Shown here: one piece after another, positions 48,743 through 62,028 of the stretch
How the letters are laid out: each line of letters begins with the position of its first letter
Position numbering within the stretch: the first letter of the stretch is position 1
Source: Henricia sp. BOLD:AAB3569
Taxonomy: Eukaryota > Echinodermata > Asteroidea > Spinulosida > Echinasteridae
Reading direction: 5' to 3'
Assembly: GCA_037783545.1 (NCBI GenBank)
Contig: JBBELK010000053.1
Location: 372,001-436,000 of the forward strand
Length of the DNA: 64,000 bases
The notes under the pieces: generated by a model
The model's input: only the letters and a program-made list of their open reading frames with translations
Databases searched by the model: none
Told to the model about the DNA's origin: nothing
Translations under genes and position numbers: made by a program

Positions 48743-49152
48743 TTTGAAGTTTGTCTGGAAATTCCTTCAGTTCCAAAATGGCGACCACTTCAGACGCAAT
48801 TTTCCCGAAAGCGGCGTCTGTTTGTGCGAAAAATTTTCCGGCAGAGAGTTTTTGCTAGATTCGACGATAACTCGGTCGGTTTAAACGGGAAATTGCTGAA
48901 ATTTGCAGAACACGTTTGGGATATAGAGTTGTTTTAGCAGACAAAATTTGAAGTTTGTCTGGACATTCCTTCAGTTCCAAAAAAGCGACCACTTCAAACG
49001 CAATGTTTCCCGAAAGCGGCGTCTGCTTGTGCGAAAACTGTGCCCGCAAGGAGTTTTTGCTAGATTCGACGATAACTCGGTCGGTTTAAACGTGAAATTG
49101 CTGAAATTTGCAGAACACGTTTGCGATATAGAGTTGTTTTAGCAGACAAAAT

Positions 49153-52100
49153 TTGAAGTTTGTCTGGACATTCCTTCAGTTCCAAAATGGCGACCACTTC
49201 AGACGCAATGTTTCCCGAAAGCGGCGTCTGTTTGGGATATAGAGTTGTTTTAGCAGACAAAATTTGAAGTTTGTTTGGAAATTCCTTCAGTTCCAAAATA
49301 GCGACCACTTCAGACGCAATGTTTCCCGAAAGCGGCGTCTGCTTGTGCAAAAACTGTGCCGGCAAGGAGTTTTTGCTAGATTCGACGATAACTCGGTCGG
49401 TTTAAACGGGAAATTGCTGAAATTTGCAGAACACGTTTGCGATATAGAGTTGTTTTAGCAGACAAAATTTGAAGTTTGTCTGGACATTCCTTCAGTTCCA
49501 AAATGGCGACCACTTCAGACGCAATGTTTCCCGAAAGCGGCGTCTGTTTGTGCGAAAAATGTTCCGGCAGAGAGTTTTTGCTAGATTCGACGATAACTCG
49601 GTCGGTTTAAACGGGAAATTGCTGAAATTTGCAGAACACGTTTGGGATATAGAGTTGTTTTAGCAGACAAAATTTGAAGTTTGTTTGGAAATTCCTTCAG
49701 TTCCAAAATAGCGACCACTTCAGACGCAATGTTTCCCGAAAGCTGCGTCTGCTTGTGCAAAAACTGTGCCGGCAAGGAGTTTTTGCTAGATTCGACGATA
49801 ACTCGGTCGGTTTAAACGGGAAATTGCTGAAATTTGCAGAACACGTTTGCGATATAGAGTTGTTTTAGCAGACAAAATTTGAAGTTTGTCTGGAAATTCC
49901 TTCAGTTCCAAAATGGCGACCACTTCAGACGCAATGTTTCCCGAAAGCGGCGTCTGTTTGTGCGAAAAATTTTCCGGCAGAGAGTTTTTGCTAGATTCGA
50001 CGATAACTCGGTCGGTTTAAACGGGAAATTGCTGAAATTTGCAGAACACGTTTGGGATATAGAGTTGTTTTAGCAGACAAAATTTGAAGTTTGTCTGGAC
50101 ATTCCTTCAGTTCCAAAATAGCGACCACTTCAAACGCAATGTTTCCCGAAAGCGGCGTCTGCTTGTGCGAAAACTGTGCCCGCAAGGAGTTTTTGCTAGA
50201 TTCGACGATAACTCGGTCGGTTTAAACGTGAAATTGCTGAAATTTGCAGAACACGTTTGCGATATAGAGTTGTTTTAGCAGACAAAATTTGAAGTTTGTC
50301 TGGACATTCCTTCAGTTCCAAAATGGCGACCACTTCAGACGCAATGTTTCCCGAAAGCGGCGTCTGTTTGGGATATAGAGTTGTTTTAGCAGACAAAATT
50401 TGAAGTTTGTTTGGAAATTCCTTCAGTTCCAAAATAGCGACCACTTCAGACGCAATGTTTCCCGAAAGCGGCGTCTGCTTGTGCAAAAACTGTGCCGGCA
50501 AGGAGTTTTTGCTAGATTCGACGATAACTCGGTCGGTTTAAACGGGAAATTGCTGAAATTTGCAGAACACGTTTGCGATATAGAGTTGTTTTAGCAGACA
50601 AAATTTGAAGTTTGTCTGGAAATTCCTTCAGTTCCAAAATGGCGACCACTTCAGACGCAATGTTTCCCGAAAGCGGCGTCTGTTTGTGCGAAAAATTTTC
50701 CGGCAGAGAGTTTTTGCTAGATTCGACGATAACTCGGTCGGTTTAAACGGGAAATTGCTGAAATTTGCAGAACACGTTTGGGATATAGAGTTGTTTTAGC
50801 AGACAAAATTTGAAGTTTGTTTGGAAATTCCTTCAGTTCCAAAATAGCGACCACTTCAGACGCAATGTTTCCCGAAAGCGGCGTCTGCTTGTGCAAAAAC
50901 TGTGCCGGCAAGGAGTTTTTGCTAGATTCGACGATAACTCGGTCGGTTTAAACGGGAAATTGCTGAAATTTGCAGAACACGTTTGCGATATAGAGTTGTT
51001 TTAGCAGACAAAATTTGAAGTTTGTCTGGAAATTCCTTCAGTTCCAAAATGGCGACCACTTCAGACGCAATGTTTCCCGAAAGCGGCGTCTGTTTGTGCG
51101 AAAAATGTTCCGGCAGAGAGTTTTTGCTAGATTCGACGATAACTCGGTCGGTTTAAACGGGAAATTGCTGAAATTTGCAGAACACGTTTGGGATATAGAG
51201 TTGTTTTAGCAGACAAAATTTGAAGTTTGTCTGGACATTCCTTCAGTTCCAAAATAGCGACCACTTCAAACGCAATGTTTCCCGAAAGCGGCGTCTGTTT
51301 GGGATATAGAGTTGTTTTAGCAGACAAAATTTGAAGTTTGTTTGGAAATTCCTTCAGTTCCAAAATAGCGACCACTTCAGACGCAATGTTTCCCGAAAGC
51401 GGCGTCTGCTTGTGCAAAAACTGTGCCGGCAAGGAGTTTTTGCTAGATTCGACGATAACTCGGTCGGTTTAAACGGGAAATTGCTGAAATTTGCAGAACA
51501 CGTTTGCGATATAGAGTTGTTTTAGCAGACAAAATTTGAAGTTTGTCTGGACATTCCTTCAGTTCCAAAATGGCGACCACTTCAGACGCAATGTTTCCCG
51601 AAAGCGGCGTCTGTTTGGGATATAGAGTTGTTTTAGCAGACAAAATTTGAAGTTTGTTTGGAAATTCCTTCAGTTCCAAAATAGCGACCACTTCAGACGC
51701 AATGTTTCCCGAAAGCGGCGTCTGCTTGTGCAAAAACTGTGCCGGCAAGGAGTTTTTGCTAGATTCGACGATAACTCGGTCGGTTTAAACGGGAAATTGC
51801 TGAAATTTGCAGAACACGTTTGCGATATAGAGTTGTTTTAGCAGACAAAATTTGAAGTTTGTCTGGACATTCCTTCAGTTCCAAAATGGCGACCACTTCA
51901 GACGCAATGTTTCCCGAAAGCGGCGTCTGTTTGTGCGAAAAATGTTCCGGCAGAGAGTTTTTGCTAGATTCGACGATAACTCGGTCGGTTTAAACGGGAA
52001 ATTGCTGAAATTTGCAGAACACGTTTGGGATATAGAGTTGTTTTAGCAGACAAAATTTGAAGTTTGTTTGGAAATTCCTTCAGTTCCAAAATAGCGACCA

Positions 52101-53918
52101 CTTCAGACGCAATGTTTCCCGAAAGCTGCGTCTGCTTGTGCAAAAACTGTGCCGGCAAGGAGTTTTTGCTAGATTCGACGATAACTCGGTCGGTTTAAAC
52201 GGGAAATTGCTGAAATTTGCAGAACACGTTTGCGATATAGAGTTGTTTTAGCAGACAAAATTTGAAGTTTGTCTGGAAATTCCTTCAGTTCCAAAATGGC
52301 GACCACTTCAGACGCAATGTTTCCCGAAAGCGGCGTCTGTTTGTGCGAAAAATTTTCCGGCAGAGAGTTTTTGCTAGATTCGACGATAACTCGGTCGGTT
52401 TAAACGGGAAATTGCTGAAATTTGCAGAACACGTTTGGGATATAGAGTTGTTTTAGCAGACAAAATTTGAAGTTTGTCTGGACATTCCTTCAGTTCCAAA
52501 ATAGCGACCACTTCAAACGCAATGTTTCCCGAAAGCGGCGTCTGCTTGTGCGAAAACTGTGCCCGCAAGGAGTTTTTGCTAGATTCGACGATAACTCGGT
52601 CGGTTTAAACGTGAAATTGCTGAAATTTGCAGAACACGTTTGCGATATAGAGTTGTTTTAGCAGACAAAATTTGAAGTTTGTCTGGACATTCCTTCAGTT
52701 CCAAAATGGCGACCACTTCAGACGCAATGTTTCCCGAAAGCGGCGTCTGTTTGGGATATAGAGTTGTTTTAGCAGACAAAATTTGAAGTTTGTTTGGAAA
52801 TTCCTTCAGTTCCAAAATAGCGACCACTTCAGACGCAATGTTTCCCGAAAGCGGCGTCTGCTTGTGCAAAAACTGTGCCGGCAAGGAGTTTTTGCTAGAT
52901 TCGACGATAACTCGGTCGGTTTAAACGGGAAATTGCTGAAATTTGCAGAACACGTTTGCGATATAGAGTTGTTTTAGCAGACAAAATTTGAAGTTTGTCT
53001 GGAAATTCCTTCAGTTCCAAAATGGCGACCACTTCAGACGCAATGTTTCCCGAAAGCGGCGTCTGTTTGTGCGAAAAATTTTCCGGCAGAGAGTTTTTGC
53101 TAGATTCGACGATAACTCGGTCGGTTTAAACGGGAAATTGCTGAAATTTGCAGAACACGTTTGGGATATAGAGTTGTTTTAGCAGACAAAATTTGAAGTT
53201 TGTTTGGAAATTCCTTCAGTTCCAAAATAGCGACCACTTCAGACGCAATGTTTCCCGAAAGCGGCGTCTGCTTGTGCAAAAACTGTGCCGGCAAGGAGTT
53301 TTTGCTAGATTCGACGATAACTCGGTCGGTTTAAACGGGAAATTGCTGAAATTTGCAGAACACGTTTGCGATATAGAGTTGTTTTAGCAGACAAAATTTG
53401 AAGTTTGTCTGGAAATTCCTTCAGTTCCAAAATGGCGACCACTTCAGACGCAATGTTTCCCGAAAGCGGCGTCTGTTTGTGCGAAAAATGTTCCGGCAGA
53501 GAGTTTTTGCTAGATTCGACGATAACTCGGTCGGTTTAAACGGGAAATTGCTGAAATTTGCAGAACACGTTTGGGATATAGAGTTGTTTTAGCAGACAAA
53601 ATTTGAAGTTTGTCTGGACATTCCTTCAGTTCCAAAATAGCGACCACTTCAAACGCAATGTTTCCCGAAAGCGGCGTCTGTTTGGGATATAGAGTTGTTT
53701 TAGCAGACAAAATTTGAAGTTTGTTTGGAAATTCCTTCAGTTCCAAAATAGCGACCACTTCAGACGCAATGTTTCCCGAAAGCGGCGTCTGCTTGTGCAA
53801 AAACTGTGCCGGCAAGGAGTTTTTGCTAGATTCGACGATAACTCGGTCGGTTTAAACGGGAAATTGCTGAAATTTGCAGAACACGTTTGCGATATAGAGT
53901 TGTTTTAGCAGACAAAAT
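49153..53918 (+). repeat. Tandem pair of 2383-bp higher-order units
   Basis: The units are 49153-51535 and 51536-53918, each starting with a short monomer. Both carry the private change AGCTGCGTCT (49744 and 52127) found nowhere else that I noticed. Both contain three short monomers at the same offsets (49153, 50289 and 51220; 51536, 52672 and 53603). This is a recent duplication, since I noticed no base difference between the copies while reading. Confidence 0.92.
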
Positions 53919-56822
53919 TTGAAGTTTGTCTGGACATTCCTTCAGTTCCAAAATAGCGACCACTTCAAACGCAATGTTTCCCGAAAGCGGCGTCTGCTTG
54001 TGCGAAAACTGTGCCCGCAAGGAGTTTTTGCTAGATTCGACGATAACTCGGTCGGTTTAAACGTGAAATTGCTGAAATTTGCAGAACACGTTTGCGATAT
54101 AGAGTTGTTTTAGCAGACAAAATTTGAAGTTTGTCTGGACATTCCTTCAGTTCCAAAATGGCGACCACTTCAGACGCAATGTTTCCCGAAAGCGGCGTCT
54201 GTTTGGGATATAGAGTTGTTTTAGCAGACAAAATTTGAAGTTTGTTTGGAAATTCCTTCAGTTCCAAAATAGCGACCACTTCAGACGCAATGTTTCCCGA
54301 AAGCGGCGTCTGCTTGTGCAAAAACTGTGCCGGCAGAGAGTTTTTGCTAGATTCGACGATAACTCGGTCGGTTTAAACGGGAAATTGCTGAAATTTGCAG
54401 AACACGTTTGGGATATAGAGTTGTTTTAGCAGACAAAATTTGAAGTTTGTCTGGAAATTCCTTCAGTTCCAAAATGGCGACCACTTCAGACGCAATGTTT
54501 CCCGAAAGCGGCGTCTGTTTGTGCGAAAAATTTTCCGGCAGAGAGTTTTTGCTAGATTCGACGATAACTCGGTCGGTTTAAACGGGAAATTGCTGAAATT
54601 TGCAGAACACGTTTGGGATATAGAGTTGTTTTAGCAGACAAAATTTGAAGTTTGTTTGGAAATTCCTTCAGTTCCAAAATAGCGACCACTTCAGACGCAA
54701 TGTTTCCCGAAAGCGGCGTCTGCTTGTGCAAAAACTGTGCCGGCAAGGAGTTTTTGCTAGATTCGACGATAACTCGGTCGGTTTAAACGGGAAATTGCTG
54801 AAATTTGCAGAACACGTTTGCGATATAGAGTTGTTTTAGCAGACAAAATTTGAAGTTTGTCTGGAAATTCCTTCAGTTCCAAAATGGCGACCACTTCAGA
54901 CGCAATGTTTCCCGAAAGCGGCGTCTGTTTGTGCGAAAAATGTTCCGGCAGAGAGTTTTTGCTAGATTCGACGATAACTCGGTCGGTTTAAACGGGAAAT
55001 TGCTGAAATTTGCAGAACACGTTTGGGATATAGAGTTGTTTTAGCAGACAAAATTTGAAGTTTGTCTGGACATTCCTTCAGTTCCAAAATAGCGACCACT
55101 TCAAACGCAATGTTTCCCGAAAGCGGCGTCTGTTTGGGATATAGAGTTGTTTTAGCAGACAAAATTTGAAGTTTGTTTGGAAATTCCTTCAGTTCCAAAA
55201 TAGCGACCACTTCAGACGCAATGTTTCCCGAAAGCGGCGTCTGCTTGTGCAAAAACTGTGCCGGCAAGGAGTTTTTGCTAGATTCGACGATAACTCGGTC
55301 GGTTTAAACGGGAAATTGCTGAAATTTGCAGAACACGTTTGCGATATAGAGTTGTTTTAGCAGACAAAATTTGAAGTTTGTCTGGAAATTCCTTCAGTTC
55401 CAAAATGGCGACCACTTCAGACGCAATGTTTCCCGAAAGCGGCGTCTGTTTGTGCGAAAAATTTTCCGGCAGAGAGTTTTTGCTAGATTCGACGATAACT
55501 CGGTCGGTTTAAACGGGAAATTGCTGAAATTTGCAGAACACGTTTGGGATATAGAGTTGTTTTAGCAGACAAAATTTGAAGTTTGTCTGGACATTCCTTC
55601 AGTTCCAAAATAGCGACCACTTCAAACGCAATGTTTCCCGAAAGCGGCGTCTGCTTGTGCGAAAACTGTGCCCGCAAGGAGTTTTTGCTAGATTCGACGA
55701 TAACTCGGTCGGTTTAAACGTGAAATTGCTGAAATTTGCAGAACACGTTTGCGATATAGAGTTGTTTTAGCAGACAAAATTTGAAGTTTGTCTGGACATT
55801 CCTTCAGTTCCAAAATGGCGACCACTTCAGACGCAATGTTTCCCGAAAGCGGCGTCTGTTTGGGATATAGAGTTGTTTTAGCAGACAAAATTTGAAGTTT
55901 GTTTGGAAATTCCTTCAGTTCCAAAATAGCGACCACTTCAGACGCAATGTTTCCCGAAAGCGGCGTCTGCTTGTGCAAAAACTGTGCCGGCAGAGAGTTT
56001 TTGCTAGATTCGACGATAACTCGGTCGGTTTAAACGGGAAATTGCTGAAATTTGCAGAACACGTTTGGGATATAGAGTTGTTTTAGCAGACAAAATTTGA
56101 AGTTTGTTTGGAAATTCCTTCAGTTCCAAAATAGCGACCACTTCAGACGCAATGTTTCCCGAAAGCGGCGTCTGCTTGTGCAAAAACTGTGCCGGCAAGG
56201 AGTTTTTGCTAGATTCGACGATAACTCGGTCGGTTTAAACGGGAAATTGCTGAAATTTGCAGAACACGTTTGCGATATAGAGTTGTTTTAGCAGACAAAA
56301 TTTGAAGTTTGTCTGGAAATTCCTTCAGTTCCAAAATGGCGACCACTTCAGACGCAATGTTTCCCGAAAGCGGCGTCTGTTTGTGCGAAAAATGTTCCGG
56401 CAGAGAGTTTTTGCTAGATTCGACGATAACTCGGTCGGTTTAAACGGGAAATTGCTGAAATTTGCAGAACACGTTTGGGATATAGAGTTGTTTTAGCAGA
56501 CAAAATTTGAAGTTTGTCTGGACATTCCTTCAGTTCCAAAATAGCGACCACTTCAAACGCAATGTTTCCCGAAAGCGGCGTCTGTTTGGGATATAGAGTT
56601 GTTTTAGCAGACAAAATTTGAAGTTTGTTTGGAAATTCCTTCAGTTCCAAAATAGCGACCACTTCAGACGCAATGTTTCCCGAAAGCGGCGTCTGCTTGT
56701 GCAAAAACTGTGCCGGCAAGGAGTTTTTGCTAGATTCGACGATAACTCGGTCGGTTTAAACGGGAAATTGCTGAAATTTGCAGAACACGTTTGCGATATA
56801 GAGTTGTTTTAGCAGACAAAAT
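53919..56822 (+). repeat. Imperfect tandem units of 1452 and 1247 bp
   Basis: The two units start at 53919 and 55576. They share a rare hybrid monomer (54235 and 55892) in which the CAAAAACTGTGCC type switches to GGCAGAGAG. The first unit has one extra AAATTTTCCGG monomer at 54440, so positions after it are offset by 1452 instead of 1657 bp. An AAATTTTCCGG monomer at 55371 separates the two units. Confidence 0.82.
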
Positions 56823-57232
56823 TTGAAGTTTGTCTGGAAATTCGTTAAGTTCCAAAATAGCGACCACTTCAGACGCAATGTTTCCCGAAAGCGGCGTCTG
56901 CTTGTGCAAAAACTCTGCCGGCAATGAGTTTTTGCTAGATTCGACGATAACTCGGTTGGTTTAAACGGGAAATTGCTGAAATTTGCAGAACACGTTTGGG
57001 ATATAGAGTTGTTTTAGCAGACAAAATTTGAAGTTTGTCTGGACATTCCTTCAGTTCCAAAATAGCGACCACTTCAAACGCAATGTTTCCCGAAAGCGGC
57101 GTCTGCTTGTGCGAAAACTGTGCCCGCAAGGAGTTTTTGCTAGATTCGACGATAACTCGGTCGGTTTAAACGTGAAATTGCTGAAATTTGCAGAACACGT
57201 TTGCGATATAGAGTTGTTTTAGCAGACAAAAT

Positions 57233-58257
57233 TTGAAGTTTGTCTGGACATTCCTTCAGTTCCAAAATAGCGACAACTTCAAACGCAATGTTTACCGAAA
57301 GCGGCGTCTGCTTGTGCGAAAACTGTGCCGGCAAGGAGTTTTTGCTAGATTCGACGATAACTCGGTCGGTTTAAACGGGAAATTGCTGAAATTTGCAGAA
57401 CACGTTTGCGATATAGAGTTGTTTTAGCAGACTAAATTTGAAGTTTGTCTGGAAATTTGTTAAGTTCCAAAATAGCGACCACTTCAGACGCAATGTTTCC
57501 CGAAAGCGGCGTCTGTTTGTGCGAAAAATGTTCCGGCAGAGAGTTTTTGCTAGATTCGACGATAACTCGGTCGGTTTAAACGGGAAATTGCTGAAATTTG
57601 CAGAACACGTTTGGGATATAGAGTTGTTTTAGCAGACAAAATTTGAAGTTTGTCTGGACATTCCTTCAGTTCCAAAATGGCGACCACTTCGGACGCAATG
57701 TTTCCCGAAAGCGGCGTCTGTTTGTGCGAAAAATGTTCCGGCAGAGAGTTTTTGCTAGATTCGACGATAACTCGGTCGGTTTAAACGGGAAATTGCTGAA
57801 ATTTGCAGAACACGTTTGGGATATAGAGTTGTTTTAGCAGACAAAATTTGAAGTTTGTCTGGACATTCCTTCAGTTCCAAAATGGCGACCACTTCGGACG
57901 CAATGTTTCCCGAAAGCGGCGTCTGTTTGTGCGAAAACTGTTCCGGCAGTGAGTTTTTGCTAGATTCGACGATAACTCGGTCGGTTTAAACGGGAAATTG
58001 CTGACATTTGCAGAACACGTTTGCGATATAGAGTTGTTTTAGCAGACAAAATTTGAAGTTTGTCTGGACATTCCTTCAGTTCCAAAATAGCGACAACTTC
58101 AAACGCAATGTTTACCGAAAGCGGCGTCTGCTTGTGCGAAAACTGTGCCGGCAAGGAGTTTTTGCTAGATTCGACGATAACTCGGTCGGTTTAAACGGGA
58201 AATTGCTGAAATTTGCAGAACACGTTTGGGATATAGAGTTGTTTTAGCAGACAAAAT
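57233..58257 (+). repeat. 820-bp unit sub-array, 57.2-58.3 kb
   Basis: One complete four-monomer unit (57233-58052) is followed by the first monomer of another (58053). After a GTTTGTTTGG monomer and a CAGTGAG monomer, the 26-bp-deleted monomer at 58668 follows. The sub-array is shorter than its counterparts at 28, 36 and 44.7 kb, so the number of 820-bp units varies between super-units. Confidence 0.85.
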
Positions 58258-59777
58258 TTGAAGTTTGTTTGGAAATTCCTTCAGTTCCAAAATAGCGACC
58301 ACTTCAGACGCAATGTTTCCCGAAAGCGGCGTCTGCTTGTGCAAAAACTGTGCCGGCAAGGAGTTTTTGCTAGATTCGACGATAACTCGGTCGGTTTAAA
58401 CGGGAAATTGCTGAAATTTGCAGAACACGTTTGGGATATAGAGTTGTTTTAGCAGACAAAATTTGAAGTTTGTCTGGACATTCCTTCAGTTCCAAAATGG
58501 CGACCACTTCGGACGCAATGTTTCCCGAAAGCGGCGTCTGTTTGTGCGAAAACTGTTCCGGCAGTGAGTTTTTGCTAGATTCGACGATAACTCGGTCGGT
58601 TTAAACGGGAAATTGCTGATATTTGCAGAACACGTTTGCGATATAGAGTTGTTTTAGCAGACAAAATTTGAAGTTTGTCTGGACATTCCTTCAGTTCCAA
58701 AATAGCGACAACTTCAAACGCAATGTTTACCGAAAGCGGCGTCTGCTTGTGCGAAAACTGTGCCGGCAAGGAGTTTTTGCTAAACGGGAAATTGCTGAAA
58801 TTTGCAGAACACGTTTGGGATATAGAGTTGTTTTAGCAGACAAAATTTGAAGTTTGTCTGGAAATTCCTTCAGTTCCAAAATGGCGACCACTTCGGACGC
58901 AATGTTTCCCGAAAGCGGCGTCTGTTTGTGCGAAAACTGTTCCGGCAGTGAGTTTTTGCTAGATTCGACGATAACTCGGTCGGTTTAAACGGGAAATTGC
59001 TGAAATTTGCAGAACACGTTTGCGATATAGAGTTGTTTTAGCAGACAAAATTTGAAGTTTGTCTGGAAATTCCTTCAGTTCCAAAATGGCGACCACTTCA
59101 GACGCAATGTTTCCCGAAAGCGGCGTCTGCTTGTGCGAAAACTGTGCCCGCAAGGAGTTTTTGCTAGATTCGACGATAACTCGGTCGGTTTAAACGTGAA
59201 ATTGCTGAAATTTGCAGAACACGTTTGCGATATAGAGTTGTTTTAGCAGACAAAATTTGAAGTTTGTCTGGACATTCCTTCAGTTCCAAAATGGCGACCA
59301 CTTCAGACGCAATGTTTCCCGAAAGCGGCGTCTGTTTGGGATATAGAGTTGTTTTAGCAGACAAAATTTGAAGTTTGTTTGGAAATTCCTTCAGTTCCAA
59401 AATAGCGACCACTTCAGACGCAATGTTTCCCGAAAGCGGCGTCTGCTTGTGCAAAAACTGTGCCGGCAAGGAGTTTTTGCTAGATTCGACGATAACTCGG
59501 TCGGTTTAAACGGGAAATTGCTGAAATTTGCAGAACACGTTTGCGATATAGAGTTGTTTTAGCAGACAAAATTTGAAGTTTGTCTGGAAATTCCTTCAGT
59601 TCCAAAATGGCGACCACTTCAGACGCAATGTTTCCCGAAAGCGGCGTCTGTTTGTGCGAAAAATGTTCCGGCAGAGAGTTTTTGCTAGATTCGACGATAA
59701 CTCGGTCGGTTTAAACGGGAAATTGCTGAAATTTGCAGAACACGTTTGCGATATAGAGTTGTTTTAGCAGACAAAAT

Positions 59778-61639
59778 TTGAAGTTTGTCTGGAAATTCCT
59801 TCAGTTCCAAAATGGCGACCACTTCAGACGCAATGTTTCCCGAAAGCGGCGTCTGTTTGTGCGAAAAATGTTCCGGCAGAGAGTTTTTGCTAGATTCGAC
59901 GATAACTCGGTCGGTTTAAACGGGAAATTGCTGAAATTTGCAGAACACGTTTGGGATATAGAGTTGTTTTAGCAGACAAAATTTGAAGTTTGTCTGGACA
60001 TTCCTTCAGTTCCAAAATAGCGACCACTTCAAACGCAATGTTTCCCGAAAGCGGCGTCTGCTTGTGCGAAAACTGTGCCCGCAAGGAGTTTTTGCTAGAT
60101 TCGACGATAACTCGGTCGGTTTAAACGTGAAATTGCTGAAATTTGCAGAACACGTTTGCGATATAGAGTTGTTTTAGCAGACAAAATTTGAAGTTTGTCT
60201 GGACATTCCTTCAGTTCCAAAATGGCGACCACTTCAGACGCAATGTTTCCCGAAAGCGGCGTCTGTTTGGGATATAGAGTTGTTTTAGCAGACAAAATTT
60301 GAAGTTTGTTTGGAAATTCCTTCAGTTCCAAAATAGCGACCACTTCAGACGCAATGTTTCCCGAAAGCGGCGTCTGCTTGTGCAAAAACTGTGCCGGCAA
60401 GGAGTTTTTGCTAGATTCGACGATAACTCGGTCGGTTTAAACGGGAAATTGCTGAAATTTGCAGAACACGTTTGCGATATAGAGTTGTTTTAGCAGACAA
60501 AATTTGAAGTTTGTCTGGAAATTCCTTCAGTTCCAAAATGGCGACCACTTCAGACGCAATGTTTCCCGAAAGCGGCGTCTGTTTGTGCGAAAAATGTTCC
60601 GGCAGAGAGTTTTTGCTAGATTCGACGATAACTCGGTCGGTTTAAACGGGAAATTGCTGAAATTTGCAGAACACGTTTGGGATATAGAGTTGTTTTAGCA
60701 GACAAAATTTGAAGTTTGTTTGGAAATTCCTTCAGTTCCAAAATAGCGACCACTTCAGACGCAATGTTTCCCGAAAGCGGCGTCTGCTTGTGCAAAAACT
60801 GTGCCGGCAAGGAGTTTTTGCTAGATTCGACGATAACTCGGTCGGTTTAAACGGGAAATTGCTGAAATTTGCAGAACACGTTTGCGATATAGAGTTGTTT
60901 TAGCAGACAAAATTTGAAGTTTGTCTGGAAATTCCTTCAGTTCCAAAATGGCGACCACTTCAGACGCAATGTTTCCCGAAAGCGGCGTCTGTTTGTGCGA
61001 AAAATGTTCCGGCAGAGAGTTTTTGCTAGATTCGACGATAACTCGGTCGGTTTAAACGGGAAATTGCTGAAATTTGCAGAACACGTTTGGGATATAGAGT
61101 TGTTTTAGCAGACAAAATTTGAAGTTTGTCTGGACATTCCTTCAGTTCCAAAATAGCGACCACTTCAAACGCAATGTTTCCCGAAAGCGGCGTCTGCTTG
61201 TGCGAAAACTGTGCCCGCAAGGAGTTTTTGCTAGATTCGACGATAACTCGGTCGGTTTAAACGTGAAATTGCTGAAATTTGCAGAACACGTTTGCGATAT
61301 AGAGTTGTTTTAGCAGACAAAATTTGAAGTTTGTCTGGACATTCCTTCAGTTCCAAAATGGCGACCACTTCAGACGCAATGTTTCCCGAAAGCGGCGTCT
61401 GTTTGGGATATAGAGTTGTTTTAGCAGACAAAATTTGAAGTTTGTTTGGAAATTCCTTCAGTTCCAAAATAGCGACCACTTCAGACGCAATGTTTCCCGA
61501 AAGCGGCGTCTGCTTGTGCAAAAACTGTGCCGGCAAGGAGTTTTTGCTAGATTCGACGATAACTCGGTCGGTTTAAACGGGAAATTGCTGAAATTTGCAG
61601 AACACGTTTGCGATATAGAGTTGTTTTAGCAGACAAAAT
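59778..61639 (+). repeat. 1136-bp higher-order period
   Basis: The order at 59778-60503 (full, full, short, full) recurs at 60914-61639, an offset of 1136 bp, which is five full monomers plus one short one. The same 1136-bp spacing between short monomers is seen at 17769/18905, 21681/22817, 26182/27318, 49153/50289 and 51536/52672, so it is a favoured unit of the short-monomer sub-arrays. Confidence 0.85.
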
Positions 61640-61844
61640 TTGAAGTTTGTCTGGACATTCCTTCAGTTCCAAAATAGCGACCACTTCAAACGCAATGTTT
61701 CCCGAAAGCGGCGTCTGCTTGTGCGAAAACTGTGCCCGCAAGGAGTTTTTGCTAGATTCGACGATAACTCGGTCGGTTTAAACGGGAAATTGCTGAAATT
61801 TGCAGAACACGTTTGCGATATAGAGTTGTTTTAGCAGACAAAAT

Positions 61845-62028
61845 TTGAAGTTTGTCTGGAAATTCGTTAAGTTCCAAAATAGCGACCACTTCAGACGCAA
61901 TGTTTCCCGAAAGCGGCGTCTGCTTGTGCAAAAACTCTGCCGGCAAGGAGTTTTTGCTAGATTCGACGGGAAATTGCTGAAATTTGCAGAACACGTTTGG
62001 GATATAGAGTTGTTTTAGCAGACAAAAT
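61845..62028 (+). repeat. 184-bp monomer with a unique 21-bp deletion
   Basis: ATTCGACG is joined to GGAAATTGC near 61967, removing 21 bp that include GTTTAAAC and most of the CENP-B-like stretch. ACG is shared by the two ends. I found this deletion only once, unlike the spread 94-bp and 26-bp deletions, so it appears to be recent. Confidence 0.92.
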
